6,492 nt of DNA from Alphaproteobacteria bacterium (GTDB taxonomy: Bacteria > Pseudomonadota > Alphaproteobacteria > UBA6615), in NCBI GenBank assembly GCA_013003285.1, contig JABDJY010000191.1, forward strand, positions 1-6,492. The letters run 5' to 3'. A model generated the notes under the pieces. It saw only the letters and a list, made by a program, of their open reading frames with translations. It made no database searches and was not told the DNA's origin. Shown here piece after piece: positions 1-6,492 of the stretch; within the stretch, counting starts at the first letter, position 1; every line of letters begins with the position of its first letter. Made by a program: the position numbers and the translations under genes.

Positions 1-714
1 GCGGTGGTCGAAGCCGGGGAGGCAGAACTCATGGGGATCAATAGCCGCAGCGAATTGGCCGTCGCCGAAGACATCGTGCAGACCGAATTGCGCGCCCGCG
101 CCATGGCCGGCGGCGCCACCCTGGTCGATCCGGCGTCGGTCTGGCTGGCCCACGACACGGTGCTGGGCCGCGACGTGACGGTGCATCCCAATGTGGTCTT
201 CGGACCCGGGGTTAAGGTTGGCGACGATGTGGAAATCAAATCCTTCAGCCATCTGGAAGGGGCGACCGTGGCCGAAGGTGCCATCATCGGCCCCTTCGCA
301 CGGCTGCGGCCGGGCGCCGATATCCGGGCTGCGGCGCGGGTCGGCAACTTCGTCGAGGTCAAGAACGCGGTGCTCGAGGCCGGCGCCAAGGCCAACCATC
401 TGAGCTATATCGGCGACGCCACCGTCGGCGCGATGGCCAATATCGGCGCCGGCACCATCACCTGTAATTATGACGGCTTCGACAAGCATCAGACCGTCAT
501 CGGCGCCAATGCTTTCATCGGTTCGAACACCGCGCTCGTGGCGCCGGTGACCATTGGCGACGGCGCCATAGTTGCCGCCGGCAGCACCATCGGGCGCGAC
601 GTCGCCGCCGACGCGCTGGCCATCGAACGCGCCAGCCAAAACGAGAAACCCGGCTGGGCCTCCTCGTTCCGCCAACAGCGCCAAGCGGCCAAATCCAGCA
701 AGTCCAAGGACTGA
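1..714 (+). CDS. glmU: Bifunctional GlmU, C-terminal (acetyltransferase) part, 5'-truncated by the window edge
   Basis: GlmU makes UDP-N-acetylglucosamine in the cytoplasm: its C-terminal domain acetylates glucosamine-1-phosphate with acetyl-CoA, and its N-terminal domain then transfers UMP. Only the C-terminal 237 residues are here, against about 450 in the full family; the pyrophosphorylase domain lies before base 1. The frame is open from base 1, so the GTG at 4 is not a real start. The visible part opens with the linker motif GINSRSELAVAE, followed by a left-handed beta-helix of hexapeptide repeats (IGPFARLRPGA, VGNFVEVKNA, IGAGTITCNYDG). The His of NHLSYIGDA (codon 397-399) aligns with the catalytic base, His363 in E. 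coli. The tail NEKPGWASSFRQQR is typical of the family, and the end is Lys/Ser-rich. glmS begins 6 bases after the stop, so the two genes are almost certainly cotranscribed. Identity is very secure. Confidence 0.97.
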   Translation, partial: AVVEAGEAELMGINSRSELAVAEDIVQTELRARAMAGGATLVDPASVWLAHDTVLGRDVTVHPNVVFGPGVKVGDDVEIKSFSHLEGATVAEGAIIGPFARLRPGADIRAAARVGNFVEVKNAVLEAGAKANHLSYIGDATVGAMANIGAGTITCNYDGFDKHQTVIGANAFIGSNTALVAPVTIGDGAIVAAGSTIGRDVAADALAIERASQNEKPGWASSFRQQRQAAKSSKSKD

Positions 715-720
715 TCCAGC

Positions 721-2540
<1,820 letters not shown>

Positions 2541-2544
<4 letters not shown>

Positions 2545-3485
2545 CCGCAGAAGCAAACACCACCGCGCCGCTCATCAACGTTGACAATCTCGTCTTCGAC
2601 TACGATACCGCCCGCGCCCTCTCGGATATTTCCTTCGCCATCGACCCGGGCATGGTGGTGGCGCTGGTCGGACCGAACGGCGCCGGCAAGACCACCCTGA
2701 TGCGTTGTATCTCGGCGCTGGAACAGCCGACGGCGGGCCATGTGCATGTGGATGGGCTCGAGGTTCGCGAGGACCCGCGTACCATTCACCGCAAGATCGG
2801 CTTTCTGCCCGATTTCTTCGGCCTCTATGACGAACTCACCGTGCGTCAGGCGCTGGCCTATCACGCGGCGGCCAAGAAAATCGCGCGCGACGAGATTACC
2901 GCGCGGGTCGGCTGGGTGGCCGAGATGCTGACCATCGACACCATGTTCGACCGGCAAGTCGGCGAGTTGTCGCGCGGCAACCGGCAGAAGCTGGCGATCG
3001 CCCAGGCGGTTATCCACCGCCCGCTGGTGGCCTTGCTCGACGAGCCGGCCTCGGGGCTCGATCCCGATGCGCGGCGCCGCCTGTCGGAGACCATTCGCGT
3101 GCTCAACGGCGAGGGCATGACCCTTATCGTGTCGTCGCACATCTTGTCCGAGCTGGAGGATTACTCCTCCCATGTTCTGGTCATGCGCGCGGGCCGGCTC
3201 GAAGCCTTCCGCGATCTGCGGGCCGGTACCAACGGTACCGAACGGGCGACGCTGCGGGTGCGGCTGGCGGTAGCCGATGCGCGCTTGGGCGAAATCCTGC
3301 GCGGGCAACAGGGGCTCGATCTGCTCGATGCCGGCGATCGCGAGGCGACCTTTGTGTTCCTCGATGATGCGCAAGCCCAGCACGATTGCCTCAAGCGCCT
3401 GATCGAGAGCGGATTGACCGTCTCCGAGATGGCGCCGATCGCGCAATCCATGTCGGATGTTTATTTCGAGGGGGCCGGCGCATGA
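2541..3485 (+). CDS. ABC transporter ATP-binding protein (ABC-2 / CcmA-like class)
   Basis: ATPase subunit of 314 residues that should power the membrane protein encoded next. Visible motifs are Walker A GPNGAGKTT (44-52), a Q-loop region GFLPDFFGLYDELT (87-100) with Asp91 where Gln is usual, a signature LSRGNRQ (143-149) instead of LSGGQ, Walker B with VALLDEP (163-169), D-loop SGLD (171-174) and H-loop His200 in SSHIL. All residues needed for ATP hydrolysis look present; the Q-to-D change is common, as I recall it, in ABC-2-type exporters. Residues from about 220 to 314 form a C-terminal extension resembling the small domain found after many such ATPases (DUF4162-like, by general pattern only). 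The start overlaps the glmS stop by 4 bases and no strong Shine-Dalgarno is visible, so it is probably translated by coupling to glmS. The stop overlaps the permease start in the same way. The substrate cannot be deduced. Confidence 0.93.
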
Positions 3486-4957
3486 ACCCCGAACTCAAAC
3501 GCAATATTCTGATCGAGATGTCGGTCCAGCGCCTGGTGGCGATGCCGTTTATTCTCGGGCTCATCTTCGCCGCGGCCTGGGCGCTGGAGGGCGTCACCGG
3601 TTTGATCACCACGACGGAGGTCTTGTTCTGGGTATTGGTGTTTCTGTGGGGCACCCGCAAGGCGGCGGGCGCGTTCGAAGCCGAAATGGTAAACAATACC
3701 TGGGACAGCCAGCGGCTGTCGGCCCTGACCGCGGTGCAAATTTTCGGCGGCAAATTGTTCGGCAGCACGTCGTTCGTTCTCTACGGCGCGCTGATCAGCC
3801 TGTTTGTCGGAGTAGTTGGCCGGCTGAACCTCCATGCGACATCGCTCGTGCTACCGGATTCTATTTCGCCAAGCACGATCATCCTCGACCAATCCGAAAT
3901 CGCCTTCTCGGCGGCTTATGATCTCTTGGCGGGCCTGCTCGGCCTCGTGGTGGCGATGTTTGTCGCCGTCGTGTTGATGGCGCGCACCCGCTCGGCGAAG
4001 GGCATTTCCGTCACCCTGTGCCAGCTCTTTGCCATCGCCGCCGCCGGGGTGTTCGCCGACCGATTGGGCAATTTCGGGCTGACCAGCTTCGGCCGGAATT
4101 TCGGTCAAAACGCAGACTCAATCGTCACCGTAGATTGGTACGGGCTTGCGGTGCCGATCGTGTGGTTTATTGGCGCAACGCTGATCGTCTTTTTGCTCTG
4201 GGCCGTGCTGGGCACCATCCGCCAATTGCGCTCGGTGCTGCAATTCAGAGGTTATCGCTGGGCCTGGGCTGTGTTCGTGCTGTTTGTCGGCGCCTATCTG
4301 GCCGGGTTCGACTCGCTCTACCAACGCGCGCCGACCTTCGCCAACCAGGCGTTCATCTTCCTCTATGTGGTCTGGTTTGCCGCGGCGGCATTCACCTATC
4401 TGGCGGTGTTCACCGAAACCAAATCCTTGCAAGGCTACCGATCCTATCTGGCGGCGCTGAAGCGGCTGCGGTTTTCCGACATTCTGCAACACCAGCCTTT
4501 CTGGCTGACATCGCTGTTCATTCTGATTATCGCGCTTGTGCTCGCCCTCGTTCTGGGCGACGCGCAGACCGGTCTCAGGAGCGAGATTGATCGCGATTTG
4601 GCCAGGCTTCTGAACCTCAGTTCGGCATCGTTCGACTTCAAGGTGTTGCTCATTGTCGTCAGCCTGTTCCTGCTGCGCGATTGCCTGCTCGTCATCACCC
4701 TGAACTTCAGTCCCAACCGCCGCCGCGCCGATCTGGCGGCGCTGGTCTATCTGGCGGTGCTCTATGCGATCATCCCGCTGCTGCTCAACGGATTCGACCT
4801 CGACCAGACCATGCTGTTCAGTTTCTTCGTGCCCCAGGTCGGCGGCGGCCTCATCGCATCGGCATGGCCGGTCGCGCTCGAGGTGATCTTCGTGGCGGTG
4901 CTGATGGTGATACGCTGGCGAAAAGTGCGCCAACCGATGGCGGTGGATACCGCCTGA
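3482..4957 (+). CDS. Polytopic membrane protein, probable ABC-2-type permease partner of the upstream ATPase
   Basis: Inner-membrane protein of 491 residues. I count about twelve hydrophobic segments, near residues 18-37, 44-57, 93-113, 146-167, 175-192, 219-244, 260-276, 289-310, 340-358, 386-408, 417-435 and 458-477. A motif ENNTWDSQRL-like stretch (E68 to L79, including NNTWDSQRLSALT) followed by GGKLFGS precedes the third segment and resembles the cytosolic loop of ABC-2 permeases. The frame is open from 3386, but I chose ATG 3482: GAGGGG at 3468-3473 lies 8 bases upstream, the ATGA overlap with the ATPase stop matches the upstream junction, and the extra upstream codons would encode a polar sequence antisense to nothing and unlike the family. 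It is about twice the size of a typical six-helix ABC-2 subunit, so one chain may supply both halves of the membrane channel. The transported substrate is unknown; export is likelier than import because no binding protein is encoded nearby. Confidence 0.85.
   Translation: MNPELKRNILIEMSVQRLVAMPFILGLIFAAAWALEGVTGLITTTEVLFWVLVFLWGTRKAAGAFEAEMVNNTWDSQRLSALTAVQIFGGKLFGSTSFVLYGALISLFVGVVGRLNLHATSLVLPDSISPSTIILDQSEIAFSAAYDLLAGLLGLVVAMFVAVVLMARTRSAKGISVTLCQLFAIAAAGVFADRLGNFGLTSFGRNFGQNADSIVTVDWYGLAVPIVWFIGATLIVFLLWAVLGTIRQLRSVLQFRGYRWAWAVFVLFVGAYLAGFDSLYQRAPTFANQAFIFLYVVWFAAAAFTYLAVFTETKSLQGYRSYLAALKRLRFSDILQHQPFWLTSLFILIIALVLALVLGDAQTGLRSEIDRDLARLLNLSSASFDFKVLLIVVSLFLLRDCLLVITLNFSPNRRRADLAALVYLAVLYAIIPLLLNGFDLDQTMLFSFFVPQVGGGLIASAWPVALEVIFVAVLMVIRWRKVRQPMAVDTA
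4939..4954 (+). other. GC-rich hairpin abutting the permease stop codon
   Basis: GGCGGT (4939-4944), loop GGAT, then ACCGCC (4949-4954) form a perfect 6-bp stem with a tetraloop. The stem ends immediately before the TGA stop at 4955-4957. No T-run follows; the next bases are mixed A and T. It is therefore not a standard factor-independent terminator, but it could slow ribosomes or protect the 3' end of the operon transcript. It may equally be chance in GC-rich coding sequence. Confidence 0.3.
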
Positions 4958-4968
4958 CCGAATTGAAA

Positions 4969-4998
4969 TTGACGTTGACTTCAAAGTTTCATGAGAAT
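4969..4998 (+). promoter_or_regulatory. Candidate sigma-70-type promoter for the hemerythrin gene
   Basis: TTGACG (4969-4974) matches the -35 consensus at 5 of 6 positions, and GAGAAT (4993-4998) matches the -10 at 4 of 6, with an 18-base spacer. The stretch is AT-rich compared with the flanking genes (about 35% GC by hand count over 4961-5020). Transcription from here would leave a leader of roughly 110 bases before the ATG at 5114. A second -10-like TATAGT lies at 5084-5089, closer to the gene, but has no -35 at proper spacing. No FNR-type or sigma-54-type site is convincing. Confidence 0.28.
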
Positions 4999-5113
4999 CA
5001 CTGACCGCATGATTTAGTGTGCGCGGGATACTAATTGGGGGGCCGTAACCTGCCATTTCATCCGGTGAACTTTGGGTTGGGTTTATAGTGCATCCTGCTT
5101 TGGGAATTGAACA

Positions 5114-5514
5114 ATGGCTATTGTAGAGTGGTCCGACAGCTTCAAAATTGGTGAAGACGAGATCGACAAGGAGCATTGGGCTTGTTCGCCCTGATCCATG
5201 ATCTCGGCGACAAATTTGAGCAAGGTGCCGCCGAGGCTTCGATAAATGTAACGATCGAGGCGTTGGTAGCGTATGTGGACATTCACTTCGATCACGAGGA
5301 ACGGCTTATGCGGGATTCCGGTTATCCGGCGTTTGAGGACCATAAACGAGCCCACGAAGCGTTGGCGCGTCGGGTCGCGAAGTTGCAGGAAGACTGGCAG
5401 CGCGCGCCAGAGACCTTCGATGTCGAGGCGATGATGGATTTCTTGTCCAACTGGCTGAGCGAGCACATTCTCAAGGTCGATATGAAATTTGCCGCCTACT
5501 ATAAGCAACAGTGA
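5114..5514 (+). pseudogene. Bacteriohemerythrin gene interrupted by a one-base frameshift
   Basis: Bacteriohemerythrins are small cytoplasmic four-helix proteins that bind O2 at a di-iron site and serve in oxygen delivery or sensing. From ATG 5114 (GGAA at 5103-5106 as a plausible ribosome site) the frame gives MAIVEWSDSFKIGEDEIDKE, then H21 and W22, and then runs into TGA at 5192-5194. The rest of the protein continues in another frame from about 5176 to the stop at 5512-5514. Adding one G to the GGG at 5178-5180 restores HWGLFALIHDL and a 133-residue protein, close to the family's 131-135. In that reconstruction the expected iron ligands H21, H58, E62, H77, H81, H118 and D123 are all present, in HFDHEE, HKRAH and EHILKVD contexts. 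Alone, the downstream frame could start only at TTG 5176, which would lose helix A's first ligand. The gene stands alone, with lower GC than its neighbours. It is either a recent pseudogene or a sequencing error. Family assignment is very secure. Confidence 0.9.
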
Positions 5515-5520
5515 GACGGC

Positions 5521-5552
5521 TGCCGTATCTGACGACCGGATAGGCAAGTTTT
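5521..5552 (+). terminator. Probable factor-independent terminator of the hemerythrin gene
   Basis: TGCC (5521-5524), a bulged G, and TATC (5526-5529) pair with GATA (5539-5542) and GGCA (5543-5546), giving an 8-bp stem with one bulge and a 9-base loop. After AAG comes TTTT (5549-5552). The stem begins 6 bases after the hemerythrin stop. It is modest in strength and has a short T-run. On the minus strand there is no T-run after the stem, so it would serve only the plus-strand gene. Confidence 0.45.
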
Positions 5553-5577
5553 AGTGGCCATTCGCGCCAGGCGCCGG

Positions 5578-6390
5578 TCAGCCGAATTGCGTCAGCGTCA
5601 CCGCGAATATGAATGTCAGATAGCCGATGAAGGCGCGGTGCAGAAACTTGTCGGACAGTCGGTGCGAGGCGCGCACCCCGAACGGCGACCCGGCCAGCGC
5701 GCCGACGGCCAAGCCGCCGAACGCCGGCAGATAGAGATAGCCTAGCGACAACGAAGGCAAGCCGATTTCGTTGAAGCCGCCAAACACATAACCGGTGGCT
5801 GCGGCCGCGCCGAGCAGGCCGGCGAGCGCCGAACAGGTCGCCGCGACGACCGGCATGGGGTAATGGGCGGTGCGTAGGTACGGCATGATGATCACCGCCG
5901 GTCCCGGACCGAGCAGGGCGCCGGTGATGCCGGTCACCGTGCCGTAGCCCCAAAGCCGGGGCCCCTGGATCGCCGCGAAATCGCCGCCGCCCGCCGTCGT
6001 GGCTTTCGGCTGCTGAAAGACGCCGCGCACGATGGCCAGCCCGACGAAGCCGATGAAGATGATCTTCAGCACCAGCCCGGGCAGGGCGTCGCCGATCAGC
6101 GCGCCACCCAATGCGCCGGCGGCGATGAACGGTACGAAACGGAACATCAGCGGCAAGTGCAAATCGCCGACGCGAAACCGCAGCACGGCGACATAGATCG
6201 AGGTGGTCGCCATCACCGCCAGCGCCGTGCCGGCGGTCAAGTGCATGACCTGGTCGTCGACGATGCCTTGCAGGGGCAGGGCGATGATCAGCGCCGGGGT
6301 CATGGTGAAGGCGCCGCCGACGCCGAATAGGCCCGACACGAACCCGGCCAGCAATCCGGCGGCGACATAAATGGCGATGGCTTCGAGCAC
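5578..6390 (-). CDS. TauE/SafE-family (sulfite exporter-like) membrane permease
   Basis: Inner-membrane protein of 270 residues, the usual size of the TauE/SafE family, whose characterised members move sulfite, sulfoacetate or other small organic anions. It has about eight hydrophobic segments arranged as two related halves. The first half starts AAGLLAGFVSGLFGVGGAF (10-28) with the family's glycine-rich turn, followed by MTPALI. The second half has TGITGALLGPGPAVIIMPYL (153-172), where the expected GxGG is GPGP. A loop with GGG near 134-136 links the halves. The frame is open up to 6447 (ATG), but I chose GTG 6390: AGGGAG lies 9 bases upstream, and the residues between read as polar and basic (TREKNR) with no membrane role. 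The gene is convergent with the hemerythrin (63 bases between stops) and apparently divergent from a gene starting at 6447. The substrate is unknown; no sulfur-metabolism genes are visible nearby. Confidence 0.88.
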   Translation of the reverse strand: MLEAIAIYVAAGLLAGFVSGLFGVGGAFTMTPALIIALPLQGIVDDQVMHLTAGTALAVMATTSIYVAVLRFRVGDLHLPLMFRFVPFIAAGALGGALIGDALPGLVLKIIFIGFVGLAIVRGVFQQPKATTAGGGDFAAIQGPRLWGYGTVTGITGALLGPGPAVIIMPYLRTAHYPMPVVAATCSALAGLLGAAAATGYVFGGFNEIGLPSLSLGYLYLPAFGGLAVGALAGSPFGVRASHRLSDKFLHRAFIGYLTFIFAVTLTQFG

Positions 6391-6399
6391 GCGGTTTTT

Positions 6400-6405
6400 C
6401 TCCCT
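6400..6405 (-). promoter_or_regulatory. Ribosome binding site that fixes the TauE-family gene start
   Basis: Read on the minus strand, AGGGAG is followed by nine bases (AAAAACCGC) and then GTG at 6390-6388. This is good Shine-Dalgarno spacing and favours the GTG start over the ATG at 6447. That upstream ATG would add 19 residues. Confidence 0.6.
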
Positions 6406-6446
6406 GGTGAACACGGCTAGTCGCCAGCGTGATAAGAGGAGGCACA

Positions 6447-6492
6447 ATGCCGGGAGTGGCCAGAGCTGGCAATCGTATCCCAGCCTTTACGG
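6447..6492 (+). CDS. Probable start of a divergent gene, cut by the window end
   Basis: ATG at 6447 is preceded by a perfect AGGAGG (6437-6442) with a 4-base gap, which is slightly short but workable. The frame stays open for the remaining 15 codons, reading MPGVARAGNRIPAFT. I do not recognise the product, and 15 residues are too few to assign a family. The start would lie 56 bases from the divergent TauE-family GTG, so any promoters for the two genes must overlap or lie within coding sequence; I could not pick out a clear -35/-10 pair for either. The strong ribosome site is the main support. It could be chance, since AGGAGG-like purine runs do occur in intergenic DNA. Confidence 0.42.
   Translation, partial: MPGVARAGNRIPAFT

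Noticed and set aside
715..720. Possible glmS riboswitch/ribozyme upstream of glmS
   Set aside because: Only six bases separate glmU and glmS, leaving no room for a structured leader.
3386..3481. Upstream extension of the permease reading frame
   Set aside because: The extra 32 codons overlap the ATPase C-terminus; the ATG at 3482 has a Shine-Dalgarno and the ATGA overlap.
5070..5095. Possible sigma-54 promoter (GG ... GC) before the hemerythrin gene
   Set aside because: The GG at 5079-5080 and GC at 5090-5091 are 9 bases apart instead of 10, and the surrounding consensus does not fit.
4118..5176. Minus-strand open frame of 352 codons opposite the permease and the spacer
   Set aside because: The translation is a polar run of E, Q, R and H, the typical antisense image of a hydrophobic membrane protein, with no recognisable motif.
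5555..5569. TGGC/GCCA hairpin between the convergent genes as a terminator for the TauE-family gene
   Set aside because: The stem is only 4 bp and no T-run follows on the minus strand.
5471..6472. Minus-strand open frame of 333 codons overlapping the TauE-family gene
   Set aside because: It is in another frame of the same strand and reads as arginine- and histidine-rich low-complexity protein, whereas the competing frame has clear TauE/SafE motifs.

Overview
The window reads as a GC-rich proteobacterial chromosome segment, most likely from an alphaproteobacterium. I infer this from the strong GC bias at third codon positions, from glmU followed directly by glmS, and from the style of the tightly packed genes. 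Nothing here fixes a genus. There are no rRNA or tRNA genes, CRISPR arrays, insertion sequences or long repeats.

Left part (1-4957, plus strand) is one tight co-directional block. It starts inside glmU, of which only the acetyltransferase part is present. Six bases later comes a complete glmS. An ATGA overlap joins glmS to an ABC transporter ATPase, and a second ATGA overlap joins the ATPase to a large membrane protein that should be its permease. GlmS makes glucosamine-6-phosphate from fructose-6-phosphate and glutamine. GlmU performs the last two steps to UDP-N-acetylglucosamine, the precursor of peptidoglycan and lipopolysaccharide. The two transporter genes appear translationally coupled to glmS. 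Whether the transporter handles an amino-sugar-derived envelope product or only shares the transcript cannot be told from sequence.

Middle part (4958-5577): a spacer of about 155 bases with visibly lower GC separates the operon from a bacteriohemerythrin gene. All seven expected iron-ligand positions are present, but the reading frame is broken by one missing base next to a GGG run near codon 22. The gene is either a recent pseudogene or a sequencing error. A modest stem followed by TTTT just after its stop looks like a factor-independent terminator.

Right part (5578-6492): a TauE/SafE-family membrane permease lies on the minus strand, convergent with the hemerythrin, with a GTG start supported by a good ribosome binding site. 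Beyond it, the last 46 bases look like the start of a divergent plus-strand gene behind a perfect AGGAGG. I see no convincing undescribed system. The points most worth checking are the frameshifted oxygen/iron-binding protein, the glmS-coupled ABC transporter and its unusually large permease.
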